From NCBI RefSeq assembly GCF_026745355.1, contig NC_079210.1, positions 34,103,942-34,167,941 on the forward strand: a stretch of 64,000 nt of DNA, read 5' to 3'. This document shows positions 44,836 through 56,529 of this stretch, piece by piece. The notes beneath the pieces are model-generated. The model did not search any database, had not been told where the DNA came from, and saw only the letters and a program-made list of their open reading frames with translations. Within the stretch, counting starts at the first letter, position 1. Every line of letters starts with the position of its first letter. The DNA comes from Beta vulgaris subsp. vulgaris (Eukaryota; Streptophyta; Magnoliopsida; Caryophyllales; Amaranthaceae). Made by a program: the position numbers and the translations under genes.

Positions 44836-46239
44836 GTCTTAGCTTATGGTATGATGCAAATCAAGTCTTAGCTAAATCAAGTAGCACTAAATAGCCTCGT
44901 AATTTGTGAACCATCAATACTACGAACAGTAATGAAGCTAATTAAGGATAAGAATGTCATATCTATTTGTTCTGCAAATAACAGTATTTGGTGTTAACTG
45001 TTAACCAAACCCAGCCAGAATGCAACGAAATTGATAAACAAAGACAAACAAAATCAGACAATAGGAAGGAAATTGGGTGATTACATGGAACTCTAAGCCA
45101 ATAGAAAAGGGAAGACGTTCTTTTAATTGTTTTGATTCACTTCAATCTAACTGAGTGTCACTTCAGCGAACTCAAAATTCCAGTATTGCAGTCTAGGGTG
45201 CCCACCATCGGGTTACTAATTAACAAGGCCAGAGCCCTTTCTAAAGTAAACCATAAACCCCTTTCATTCCGAAACAACTCCAGTTTCTTTTCATTTCACC
45301 AGATAAGATCATCAATTCCCAACTAATAGACTTTCTCAGCAGACACCAAATCAACAACAATTCAGCTTAAAGCAGGCCACATTTATGCATTAAAATAACA
45401 TAAACAAAACATAACTTTCCATCATGAATATAAAAAACCCAAAAAAATTCATAAATTATGGAAAAAAATCAGAACTCATCAACCATACAATTAAACTAAT
45501 GAGAAAAAAAACACCCAAATGTAAAATTTAGAAGAATTTACTTACCAAATGAAAAACCAGAGAACTCATAAGGGCTTTATTGCATATAACAATAGAAACA
45601 GAAGAAACAACTGAGAGACTCAAAGCCCCGATTGTTCCAAGCTTCTTCTGAATTCTTAGTTCCTTCCATCACTCGAATACCCTCGTTAATCAGTTGCAAA
45701 TCAAGTAAAATTGTAGAAATGTTGCAATTTGCAAGTAATCTGACGAAATTCAAAACTAAAGGAAATCAAAATTTGTAATTTAAAAGCAGAAGTACGTGAA
45801 ATTAGTGCAAATGCATGACATGTATCAGTTACACAAACACTAAATATTCTAATTTTTAGTGTTTGGATTTCCATGGAAATTTCTATTATTAATACAAGAT
45901 ATACTAAAATAATTTGCGAATACAATTTAAAAATAAAGTACATCCTAACGGACTTGTGGCTACTCCCAGCTTCAATAGTGCATGCAGTAGCATAGGAAAC
46001 AATGAGATGCTGTATAACAATTTGAAGCTCATTAGTTTCTCCTTAGTTTGGTGAGTGAAAAGATGTATAACACTGCAAAATTAAATCACGCAAAACAGCT
46101 CTTAAAAAGTCCAAGATCTACAGCTTAAGTCCTAACTCCATTGATTTGACGATTAGCTTGAGTCGAGTTTGCTTTTTTGAAGATTGTTAGTTCAAAGATA
46201 AGACTTAAAAAACAATAAATACACAAATTATTCTACAAA
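44836..46239. other. CACTA interior, AT-rich, no recognisable gene
   Basis: No ORF that I can support; probably captured introns and flanking DNA. Confidence 0.4.
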
Positions 46240-47278
46240 ATACCTTAAGCTGCTTAGCCACATCCCTAGCAGATGATCAAGAAACCTCGATCCATGTCTT
46301 TGAAAACAGAGCAAATGCTGAAAGCATGAAAATTATATAAAACAGAGCATGGAAAGGATGTGCTGCCATTTCTGCCAAGCGGCATTTCCAGAACATATGC
46401 ATATGATCAACTTTAATCAAGCTAATGGCGAAATAGAAACTACTTTAGCTAAACTGAAAAATGTACACACCTGACTGGGGCATTAACATAATAAGCAAGA
46501 ACACCAGCTGGAATTGATTGATTGCCATATTCAGACTCCTTCCACTTTCCCAACAAATTCATAAAGAATTTTTCGTTGTATTTCCTGTATAGCAACTGCA
46601 TATAACCCCATACATCAGAAAATCCTACAGCTATATTTATAAAATAAACAGTGACAAAAAATACAATTGCCAAATTTAGTACTTGTGAGATGAAGTACAG
46701 GTTGGCGACAAGAGCAGATTGAAGAATGATGGGCATGTTGGAGGTGTAAAACAACTTGATGGGGGTATGAGCCATGTTGGCCACGGGAATTCTTTGTCCG
46801 TACAAGCAATACAACACGGGATCTCCTGGTGAAATTCATTTCCAACAGCGAGATTTGAGCTTCTCCAAACATTAAAGACATATCTAAACCAAAGCACACA
46901 ACAAAGAATACAAAAGCCGGTTAAGAGAACTTACAAAAGTGCGCGGTCCTCACGGACATTGTTGTCAACCTCAATGATCTTTGACCCAGCCAAGAGCTAC
47001 ATTACCAACCCAGACGTCACAATAGAGGTGATACCGAGCTCCATGACAGTTCCACGGCTGGAAGCGAGGATAACACGCATCCAATAGAATGGATCAGCAC
47101 CCGTCGTGGAGTGAATTCCATAAAGTGGAAGCTTACTGCACACTAGAAATATAAACAACGAAATAACAGTGTAGATGACATTTTCTCTGAATGGAACCTT
47201 CCTGTCTGCACTTTGCACCTCAGGAAGGAACGACAAAAATGGTCTGAGCAAATGCAATACTCTAAATCCTCCTCCCAT
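46240..47278 (-). pseudogene. Captured SEC61 alpha gene fragment with internal deletion
   Basis: The N-terminus starts [20 protein letters not shown] (47278), continues through [20 protein letters not shown] and [20 protein letters not shown] to NVREDRALL and a GTAAG donor at 46934. There is a CAG-to-TAG stop just before LLAGSK. The next piece (46880-46449) resumes far downstream in the protein: VRTKNSRGQHGSYP, a frameshift, IKLFYTSNMPIILQSALVAN. An intact GT..AG intron follows, then LLYRKYNEKFFMNLLGKWKE. The last pieces (LAEMAAHPFHAL at about 46370; MLSAFALFSKTWIEVS, a stop, SSARDVAKQLK at 46250-46330) are near the C-terminus. SEC61 alpha is the ER translocon channel, about 475 residues; here roughly residues 115-270 and the end are missing. 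Confidence 0.88.
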
Positions 47279-48540
47279 TCTGAAACTACTCAGGCTATTC
47301 ACAATTCTTATAACCTGTCAAAACACATACCATATATAAGTCACCATCAATACCTTAACCCGAAACCGAATGCAACCATTACTACTACTACTAGGGCTGG
47401 TTAACAGGCCGGAATCAATCGAGTTTGTGTTCAGGTCAATAATTTAAAGAGACTAAATAATATCTTCACAAGAGTTCATACAATGCTTTATTACGATCTA
47501 ATAATAGTAATTACACCAATCAATATAGCAATTGATGCAAAAATAAGCAAACCGATCCACGAAATCAAACACATCGGTATAAAAATTCAATCCAACAAAA
47601 TCAACAGCATACCAAAACCTAAAACACGCAAATCAACAGCTCCAAATCCCTAACTTTTTTTTTTCATATTACTCATGCACGCATCGTGTTTATCAAATCT
47701 CAAATCAAAAATAAAACATGATCTTTGAACTAACTATCTACAAACATAACGCTTGCAATTGAACAACAAACAACAAATCTGATAAATCAAGCTCAAGAAC
47801 AACACATTGCAGCACAAACGCATTGAAAATCACGCCACATTTTAGAATTATGAAACCCTAAGTTAAATCATTATAGCATAAACTTTTAAGGTGTAACCTT
47901 TGAATAACTCAATCAAACGGATATTCAACATGTTGACACTCCTTTTAAACACAATTTCATCATTATTATTGCTATTGGTAATTTATGGACTAATTTTGAT
48001 ATTGGGGTTTGTTAAAATTAATGGGTTTAAAAGGTGCAATATACCTGAACTTGATTCAACGACCTTAACCGAACAAGCTGAAGTTGGGGTTTGATCTTCG
48101 AGGCGAAAAATATTGAAGGAGGATAATATGGCGGAAGTTTAGTTTGCAAGAAAATCTGCTTCTTCTTAGATGTTAAGATAACGAATCCGAATATGAAACT
48201 GGATTCATCTCTATATCACGTCGTCTAACCTCATTCCAAAGAGAACTCCAATTTCGTAAAAAAAAAAAACAAATTTGAGATGAAAATTAGGGGTTTTACG
48301 CATGAGATTAAGAAGATAAAAAGAATCGAAAATGAAAATGAGAACTGAAAAGAATGATTGAGGGTCAAATTGAGGAGAGAAAATGTCAGAGAAGCGTTGG
48401 AGAGAAGGGAGGTGAGATATTAGGAATTTGAGGGTTTTTAGTGGGCGAAAAACAGTTACGAGAGAGGGTCAATTTGAGGAGAGATAATGTGAGAGGGGTC
48501 GTTGGAAGAATACCCAGAGGCTAGGGTTTGCTTTTCATTT
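47279..48540. other. CACTA interior: probable captured upstream region of SEC61 alpha
   Basis: Lies 5' of the SEC61 start on the minus strand and has no ORF I recognise. The right part (48540-48696) is the CACTA sub-terminal repeat region. Confidence 0.45.
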
Positions 48541-48696
48541 TAAGCGGTTAAATTATTCAAATGCTACTGTTAACCGGAGCATTTGACTCATTTTACATGT
48601 TTTTTTAAATTTTGTTATTTTTATAATTCCAAATGCTCCGTTTTTATTAAAACCGTAGTATTTGTAATGTAGCAAAAGAGTTTCTTTCCACTAGTG

Positions 48697-49946
48697 AAAA
48701 TTTTAATTGCATTTGCTGCTTATATGGGATTTAAATTATATCAAATGGATGTTAAGTGTGCATTTCTAAATGGCTATTTAAATGAAGATGTATATGTTGA
48801 ACAACCCCCAGGCTTTGAAAACAATAATCTCCCAAACCATGTCTACAAGCTTGATAAGGCTCTTTATGGGTTAAAACAAGCGCCTAGATCATGGTATGAG
48901 AGATTATCTAAGTTCCTTTTAGAAAATAATTTTAAAAGAGGAAAGGTTGACAAAACCTTGTTCCTAAAATCGAAAGGAACTGACATTTTACTTGTTCAGA
49001 TATATGTTGATGACATCATATTCGGAGCAACAAATGAAACATTATGCAAAGAATTCTCAAATCTCATGAGTAATGAATTTGAAATGAGTATGATGGGTGA
49101 GTTAAATTTCTTTCTTGGTTACAAATCAAGCAAACTGAAAAATGAATAATTGTTCACCAACAAAAATACATAAAGGAACTATTGAAGAAATATGGCCTCG
49201 AAAACTCAAAGATAAATCACAATCCTATGGGAACTTCAACTAGATTAGATGAAGACTCCATAGGAACAAGTGTTGATCAAACAAAATATAGAGGAATGAT
49301 TGATTCACTTTTGTATCTAACTGCTAGTCGTCCAGACATAGCTTTCAGTGTTGGTTTGTGTGCTAGATTCCAAGCTAATCCCAAAGAATCTCATCTAACT
49401 ACCGTGAAGAGAATTCTTAGATATCATAAAGGAACAGATGACCTTGGACTCTACTATCCAAGAAGTGACACATTTGAGCTAAGAGGATATGCAGATGCAG
49501 ATTATGTAGGAGATCTTGTAAATAGGAAAAGCACCTCAGGTATGGTTCAATTTCTTAGTCATAGTTTAGTTTCTTTGAGTATTAAGAAACAAAACACAGT
49601 AGCTTTATCCACTGCTGAAGCAGAATATATAGCAGCTGCTGTATGTTGCTCTCAAATGCTTTGGATAAAGCAACAGCTTTGTGACTATGGAATAAACTTT
49701 AATTGTGTTCCTATTTATTGTGATAATACTAGTGCCATTAGTATTTCAAAAGATCCAGTGCATCATTCAAGAGTTAAGCATATACACATCAGACATCACT
49801 TTCTAAACGAAAATGTGGAAAAAGGTTTGATTAAACTTGAGTTTTGTCAAACTGAAAATCAGATTGCTGATATACTAACTAACCCTCTACAAAGAGATAG
49901 ATATGAAAAGTTAAGGCCTGAGTTAGGTTTAATAAAACTTAAGTAA
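48697..49946 (+). pseudogene. pol: Copia B reverse transcriptase and RNase H
   Basis: RT resumes after the CACTA element with ILIAFAAYMGFKLYQMDVKC, then AFLNGYLNEDVYVEQPPGFE, ALYGLKQAPRSWYERLSKF and the catalytic IYVDDIIFGATNE (about 49000). A frameshift near 49125 breaks FFLG from the following helix. RNase H follows (49182-49946): YLTASRPDIAFSVGLCARFQ, GYADADYVGDLVNRKSTSG, NTVALSTAEAEYIAAAVC and VKHIHIRHHFLNENVEKG. The catalytic Asp-Asp of RT and the Asp/Glu residues of RNase H are visible. Together with the earlier stops the gene is dead. Confidence 0.88.
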
Positions 49947-50496
49947 TTGTTCCTATTCCAATCCCCCATGTTTGAATTAATTTGACTTACTCTATGTGAT
50001 ATGAAGTGACTATGTTTGATTGCCTAAGACCATTGCAAAATAAGATGTTGAAAGCATAAACATGAATTCAAAGGAATAAAACAACTCACAAATGTCACAT
50101 AATACTCCCCTTACTGTTCCTAAGGTAAAGAAACATGCATAATATGAAGAATGTTGATGTGTAGCATAAGTTTTTCCTATAGCACAAGTTCGTTAGCTTT
50201 TATTTTCTTTCCAAAATTAAAAATTAAAAAATCCATAAAAATCCAAAAAGATCCGAAAATCCCAAAAATATAGGAATCAGATTTCATTAAATCATGATTC
50301 TCATTTATCTGTTTTTCGTATTTTTTATTTATTTTTTTGTTTTTACGCGTGTAACACTTCACCTACTGTTACATGCATTTCATCTTCCTCTTTAATTCAT
50401 CTCATAAACTGTGTTCCTTAGACTCTTCAACTTCGCCATTGATAATCGTCCTCACACCTCTTCACAAACCATAAAACCCCAACCTTACTTCACAAA
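49947..50496. other. Spacer between pol and the 3' ORF of Copia B
   Basis: AT-rich; no coding sequence recognised. A splice acceptor for a subgenomic 3' ORF mRNA could lie here, but I cannot select one. Confidence 0.45.
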
Positions 50497-52397
50497 ATGG
50501 CAAAAACATCACGCAATTCACCTTTTCCAAACACAAAATCTCCCAAAACCTTGCAAATGGAAAACACCTCTTCTCCTACCAAAACCCTAAAAACCGAAGA
50601 AATTCAAGAAACACCCAAAGTAGAAGAAGAACAAAAATTAGAATATCCAAGAAGGAGTGTGAGAAGAAGGAAATTGATAGGGGAGGATGATGAAGAAGAA
50701 TCCCCGGAACAAACTCAGGGGGAAGAAGTCGTAACCCCTGTTCCTTCCAAAGGAACCGCTCCTTTTTCATCCAAGAAACGAGTTGAACGAAGTGAGTCAA
50801 GGTATGTGTTAGGTTTTTATGTGGATTTAGAATGGGCAAAAGAAGTACAATTTAATGAATTGACTGATATTCTAAAGGAACAGGGTATGGAATACCTATT
50901 TGAATATGCATTTAACAATGCTCTAGTTTCTTTAGCAATGGATGAATTTTGTGCAAATTTTACTAACACTGATGGTATTTGCACAACTGAAGTAAGGGGG
51001 AAGAAAATAAAATTTACTGAAGAAACTTTGGCCATGATTTGGGAAGTTCCTTGCAAAGGAACAGATTTGTATTTTAAAAGGAAAGGAACTGTTTCTTTTC
51101 CTAATTTTCCCCAAGACAGAATTGTTAAATCTTTTGAAGGAATTGCTGGTCAGAACAAGATAAACCACAACCTACTCTCTCCTATCCACAAAGTCTTGTT
51201 TAATTTAGTTTGGAGAGCACTCATTCCTCGAACTGAAAAGAGGAATAAAGTTGGTCTCTTGGACATGTGTTATATGTGCTGCCTAGATCACCACATACAA
51301 ATAAACTTTCCTTCTCTTTTCATCCAACATCTTACCCATTGTATAGAAAATAATTGTGTAGTTGGTTATGGCGCTTTGATCACCTCTCTCCTTCATCACT
51401 TTAAGGTAAAGATAACTGGTTAGCCCACTTTAGGAATTAAGCAGGGAAATATTCTTAATGAGAAAACTCTAAGTGGTTTGGATCTCTCTATGCAAGAGGG
51501 AGTACTAACTCAAGGGAGAATAGCTCCCAGATCCTCTAGCAAGAGGAAACTGCCCAGGGTAGTTGAAGAGGAACTGGCAGATGTGATTTTAGAGGAACCA
51601 GTTCCTGCACCCATTGAACCCAAAGAAACTAAACCAAAGAGGCGCAAAACTGTTGCCAAAAAGCCTACCCCTTCTGTTCATACAAGAGTTAGGCAGAGCT
51701 CTTGACTGAAAATTGCTCTTTCTGCCCCTGTTCCTTCTAACAAGGACTCTCCATTAGTTCTTTCTGATGTGGAGGAACAGGAACAAAACTCTACATAAAG
51801 GAATCAACTCCTCCATCATCACCTAAACTCTCTGTTCCCCTCACTAAACTTTCTTCCATCTCTCCCCCATCTTTTTCTGTTCCTTCCAGCTTTGAACAAA
51901 TAAAGGATGAGTTGACTGGTCCTAATCCCTTCTCCACCACCTCTACAAATCTTCCACCACCACCACCTTTTCTTCCTCACATATATACCACCACCTCTCC
52001 ATCTGTTTCTACTCCAGGAACTGATGGTCCTTCAAACAACCCTACCCCAGTTCCTCCACCAAAACCTCCTACTGCCTCTGGTTCTAAGGGTGAGGAACAA
52101 GTTCCTTCGGATGATTGTGGCTGGGTCAATGAAGTTTGTCTTCCTGCATAACATATGATTAAATTTTATAATCATCTTCACTGGTCCTTAGATGATAAAA
52201 CTGACAAGATGCTGGGTCTCATGAAAGTTCTAAGTGATACGGTGATTGAGCAACAGACGAAGATAGAGACAATGGCCCTAGCCGTTGAGAGTTTGAAGCA
52301 GAAGGTTGGTGAAAATCATGGTGAAGTGCTGAAGAAACTGGATGATGTGGTAGAAGAAGAAGTTGTTGAGGAACACCATTCCCCTTCCCTTTCCTAG
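50497..52397 (+). pseudogene. Copia B extra 3' ORF (env position)
   Basis: An ORF of 308 codons from the ATG at 50497, a TAG at 51421, more in the same frame to 51705, then a shifted frame to a coiled coil at 52155-52397. Order: a low-complexity acidic and basic head (YPRRSVRRRKLIGEDDEEES), a globular part (YVLGFYVDLEWAKEVQFNEL, VRGKKIKFTEETLAMIWEVP, PIHKVLFNLVWRALIPRTEK, LLDMCYMCCLDHHIQINFPS), a Lys/Arg-rich stretch (PKRRKTVAKKP), a Pro/Ser/Thr-rich stretch (51912-52100), and a coiled-coil tail (LKKLDDVVEEEVVEEH). The globular part resembles the plant putative transposon protein domain (Transposase_32 type). No signal peptide or membrane segment is seen, so an envelope role is not supported by sequence. 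Copia A and C have homologues. Confidence 0.7.
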
Positions 52398-52742
52398 TTC
52401 TTAGTTCCTGTTTGTCTTTCGAGGAACAAGACTGTTAGCTTTGTTTCTTTTTTCTTCTTTTTGTTTCTTTGTCTCTTTTGTAGTTCAAGGAACTAGTGCT
52501 ATATAATTATGACTTTTGTTACTTTGTCTTCGTTTGTGATTTATGTGCATAATTTCTTCATTTGAATGGCTAGTATTTTGTGCTTGATGTTTGAGCTAGT
52601 CTAACCTTTGTATATTCTAACTTAACCATGATTGGTGCTTGCTTATGGTCTCAAGGTCTTGAAATCAATTCATGAAATCATGCAGAGTTTGCTCTTTTTG
52701 AAGATAACAAAGGGGAAAAAAATTTAAGGAACAAACTGTCAA

Positions 52743-52850
52743 TAAAATGAAAAATCAAAAATAGGTAAATGTAAATGAAAAATCAAAAATAGGTTAAGGT
52801 AAATGAAAAATCAAAAATAGGTTAAGGTAAATGAAAAATCAAAATCAAAC
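52743..52850 (+). repeat. Tandem repeat of about 29 bases before the 3' LTR
   Basis: Four copies of a unit containing AATGAAAAATCAAAAATAGG. Confidence 0.88.
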
Positions 52851-52966
52851 ATTAAGTGGGTTACTTAATTTTGTTGGAATTTTCATGTTCTGCTTTATTG
52901 TTTTATCTTTTTCATTCACTTATAATATTTGTTATTTCCTTAGTTTGTACCTTTGTTGTCATCATC

Positions 52967-52980
52967 AAAAAGGGGGAAAT
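52967..52980 (+). promoter_or_regulatory. Copia B polypurine tract
   Basis: AAAAAGGGGGAAAT directly before the 3' LTR; primes plus-strand DNA synthesis. Confidence 0.92.
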
Positions 52981-54343
52981 TGTTGAACCCTAGTTTTGAT
53001 GATGACAAAGGAACAAAGATGCAAACTAAGTAGTGGACTAATGAGTTATTTAAGTGTATGATTTTTAAGGTATCATTGAAAGGAACAAAGAGAATACTAA
53101 GTCAAGGAAGAAATCAAGTGAGGATTTTGAAGACTAAGTGAAGACGTTTCTCTAATTGATACTGGAGCAGCATTGGAGCAAGAAGAATAAAGCAAGGCAT
53201 TTTTATTTTCTAGTTCCATTGTAAAGGAACGAGTAATGTTGGTAAGGAACATTGGCAGTTTTATTTGAGAATGATAATTTTTTCCTTTTGTAATGAACAA
53301 ACGAATTGGCACTAAACAAACCAGTTAAAGGAACTTATAAATAAAAGGAACTAGACTTAGGCTCGAAGCATTATAACGGTTCACTAATGGAAGTTGAGTA
53401 AATCATGCCTAAAAAATAGGTAACCGTTTTAATCTAAGAGAAAATTCGTTTTATGGAAGATCTTTTTAAGGAAAAGATTTTGTTTTTCGAAAAAGATAAG
53501 AAAAATATTATTCGGTTTTTAAAGGATTTTATTTAAAAGATAATATTTTCTTAAGGATTTAATTTCAGTTTTAGTATTAAATATGTTTTAAATTAAAACT
53601 GATTTTCGGATAATGCTCAAGTAATTCCTATATTCTAGGAGCAGTAACTAAAACATGTCCACGTCTACGCAGTGATCATGGGATCATGGGATGTGTTAAG
53701 GAACGTGTTCCTTAAAGGAAGGAACATCATGGGATAATGGTTTTTCACAAATACACATTTTTAATTCCCACGTTCTATATTACTGTCACTATAAATATTG
53801 AAGTCTCAGTAAGTTCCAAATTGTGTCTGAATAGGTGATTTAGTCAGTTTAACTAATTAAGTATCAGTGCCTTCATTCTCTCATAATAGCCATTTGTTCT
53901 TTGCTTACTTACTCTAATTCCATTAAGCTTATTTCGATCAATTGTATTTTGGTTTTGAGGTAAGGGGATTTGAGTGAAGTTCTGTAAGAGAGAAGCTTTG
54001 AGTAAAGCTAGTAAGAGTGAGAAAACTTCGAGTGAAGTTGAGAGGAACTATTGTTAAGGGAACAGTGGCTCAGGAACTTGAGTTTAGGAACTCAAGGTAT
54101 GGCTCGAGAATAAAATTAGGTTGTAACAAAGTTGTTTGGCCTAATTAGTGAAAGAGTTGAGTTTAAAATCCCTAGTGGTCGAGGTTGTTTTTTCTTGTTG
54201 GGCCCAAGAAGTTTTTCCTCGTAAAAATCCCTTGTGTTCCTCTAGCTTGTTTATTTGTTTTAGTTTAAATTTCCGCAAAAAGTTACGTTTATTTCTACAC
54301 ATACAATTCACCCCCCTCTTGTAGTGTCCCTAGGGAAATAACA
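52981..54343 (+). repeat. Copia B 3' LTR
   Basis: TGTTGAACCC to GGAAATAACA, followed by the CCTAG target duplication. TATA box CTATAAATATT at 53789-53799. Confidence 0.93.
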
Positions 54344-54415
54344 CCTAGCATTATCATAAATAAAATACAATATATCTTTTGTGGTTAAGTCATCTTCAAA
54401 ACTCAAGGGACAACA
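54344..54415 (-). repeat. Copia A 3' LTR, first 72 bases
   Basis: On the minus strand this starts TGTTGTCCCTTGAG right after a polypurine tract (AAAAAGGGGGAAAT, minus strand, about 54416-54429). It continues at 37563 once Copia B is removed, which shows that B inserted into the LTR of A. Confidence 0.82.
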
Positions 54416-55299
54416 ATTTCCCCCTTTTTGAAGATGGCAACAAAAGGCATATATAATATAATATGTAATTTAAATAAGTCATATAAAACTCTTTTAACAA
54501 AGTATAATTCAAATAAGTTAAATTAATTCTAATACACTTGTTATTTTTTAACTAAGAAAAAAAACAACGATTTGAAATAAACGTGATAAATAAACGTGAG
54601 AACATGAACCATGACAAGATAATTATTTACTCTTATTGCCTTTCTCTTTCCCCCTTTGGCATCTTCAAAAACATTATTCCGCGATTTTGAAAAGATGAAG
54701 TTTATCTATCAAAACACATCACACCACCAAACTTTGTTAGAAACAATTTGGTTAGTATAAGCGAATAACGCATTCAACTCTCAAAAACCGCAATCCAAGA
54801 ATATTAGTCATTCAAGAGATGCACACATGCAAATGATTTAACGTAGAATTATCAAATTAACATTATTCCATTGTAGCATGCTAAGAAGGAAAGAAAGAAA
54901 AGACATAAAACAAAAAGGTTTGTTCCCATAATAAGAAAACTAAGCTAAGAAGAGTGTTTAAGCCTTAGGAGAGGAAGGTTGTTCGACCACTTCTTCCACC
55001 ACATCATCCAATTTAGTCATCACTTCCTTATGATTTCCGACAACAATTTGATCAAGCTTGAGCACTATATGCTCCAAATTCATTAATTTCTTGGTCATCT
55101 TTTGGAGGGACGTGGTATATCGCCAAGTTGCTCCATAATCAACTGTTGACCATCCAAAGCCCTGTCAACCTTTGCTCATCAATCCTTGCACTAACCCATT
55201 CACACCCTTAGCTTCATTTGAAAATTCCATCATTGCTTCTGAGTGACCCATGACCAATGTAAACAAGTAATCCAACCTTCGAGCATGAGCTAAGGTATA
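54416..55299 (-). pseudogene. Copia A 3' ORF remnant and 3' non-coding region
   Basis: On the minus strand, 55300 down to about 54960 encodes the end of a 3' ORF. The tail reads EHIVLKLDQIVVGNHKEVMT and then KLDDVVEEVVEQPSSPKA with a stop at about 54961. This matches the coiled-coil tail of the Copia B 3' ORF (52155-52397). The remaining 540 bases to the polypurine tract are AT-rich and non-coding. The element is cut at 55299 by Copia C, so its pol lies outside the window or beyond the C insertion. Confidence 0.72.
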
Positions 55300-56466
55300 T
55301 GTTATTTCACTATTTTGATCATGACATATAATTAAAGTTTACGTGATTTTAGTTTATTAAGTCCGGTTTTTGGTTTATTATGTTAGACGTAATTTCATAT
55401 GTCTTAGATTTATTTTTCCTGTTTTGTTTATTTTATTTTGTTAGATTTATTCTTTTCATTTTAATTAGTTTATTTATCTTTAGATTTCACGAATAACATG
55501 TTAAATGACTTATGAAGAATTGATTGGGAGTTTAATCAAGAATAAGTTGTTTATACCTTATTTGTGATATTCGGTTAATATTATGGAGGTAACAAATTTA
55601 ATATATTAAGTTTCCATAATATTTTGTTTAGTCAGCGTGTGCAGCATCTTTGGTTTTCCTACAATCTAGGAGCCGCCAAACACTAACCTAAGTATACGCT
55701 TAAAAATAGATCATTGAGGTAGTTCCTACATTTTAGGAACCACAACAACTAATCTATTTATAAGGCGTGTGAACACGGAGAAGTGGCTAAGTTTAAGGAA
55801 GCCCAACTGCCAACGGAATTATCACAACGGACACATTGTGGAGAAGTGGCTAAAGCTACGTGGGATAATGGAGAAGATCTTGGAGAAGATCGTGGAGAAG
55901 AACTCGAGAAGAAAGGTCCCTACAAATAGAGTTTTGTAATGATCTCATAAAATATACTTTGAGAATTTTATGTAATATTCTTAGTAAAAGTACTTTCGGT
56001 TTTCTTCTTCTTAGAAATTGATGTATTATAGATTGGGTTGAGTGAATCTAAGTCTGTAATCATTTTGAGAGAAAAAGAGAAAGAGAAAGAGAAGAGAGAA
56101 AGAGAAAAGACTTTGAGTGAAGTCAAGGGAGAAGTCAACTGTTCAGGGGGAACAGGCTGACAGGGAACCAGTTCCTAGAGGAACAGAGTTGGTCCAAGTT
56201 TAGGTTGTACAAAAGAGAGTCTTTTGGCCTAAAAGTTATTAAAAAGAATTGAGTCAAAATCCCTCGTGGTCAAGGTTTTTCTTCCTATTGCGCCTAGGAA
56301 GTTTTCCTTGTAAAAATCTCGTGTTCCTAGTTCTTTCTTATTTCATGCAATTATTTCTTTCTTATTCAATCATTAATTTATTTCCGCAAAAAGTTTGAAA
56401 ATATCTCCAACTACAATTCACCCCCCCCCCTCTTGTAGTTGCTTAAGTGTTCGTCCAGGACTAACA
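55300..56466 (+). repeat. Copia C 5' LTR
   Basis: TGTTATTTCAC to CAGGACTAACA, 1167 bases. Contains a (GAGAAA)n run at about 56069-56108. The first 90 bases match the start of the 3' LTR at 63908 with very few differences. Confidence 0.92.
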
Positions 56467-56468
56467 AT

Positions 56469-56480
56469 TGGTATCAGAGC
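56469..56480 (+). promoter_or_regulatory. Copia C primer binding site
   Basis: TGGTATCAGAGC two bases after the 5' LTR; initiator-Met tRNA type. Confidence 0.93.
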
Positions 56481-56529
56481 CTAGTTCCTCCAAAATCAGT
56501 TAACACTGAGGAGCTAGTTCCTGGAAACG

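Larger units (their letters stand above)
42559..48696. mobile_element. CACTA element with captured host-gene fragments (Pack-CACTA type)
   Basis: Ends CACTAGTAGAAA (42559) and TTTCCACTAGTG (to 48696). The target duplication is AGA on the left and AAA on the right, one mismatch; joining the Copia B flanks restores the RT reading seen in Copia C. Sub-terminal repeats of AAATGCTCCGGTTTT and its complement occur in both terminal regions (42585-42735 and 48550-48660). There is no transposase. Inside, on the minus strand, are fragments of at least three unrelated host genes with splice sites still in place. Confidence 0.92.
37564..54343 (+). mobile_element. Copia B, complete SIRE/Maximus-like element
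   Basis: Two LTRs of 1368 and 1363 bases, an initiator-Met primer site, gag, protease-integrase-RT-RNase H, an extra 3' ORF, a polypurine tract and a perfect CCTAG target duplication (37559-37563 and 54344-54348). Without the 6.1 kb CACTA insert it is about 10.6 kb. Stops and frameshifts disable it. The LTRs differ by roughly one base in 25 in the first 350 bases compared by eye, so it is not recent. Confidence 0.93.

Noticed and set aside
46449..47302. A working SEC61 alpha gene
   Set aside because: A stop, a frameshift and a missing middle section, all inside a CACTA element, show that it is a captured fragment.
50497..52397. A retroviral-type envelope gene in Copia B
   Set aside because: The position fits, but no signal peptide, cleavage site or transmembrane segment is visible. 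It is kept as a 3' ORF of unknown function.
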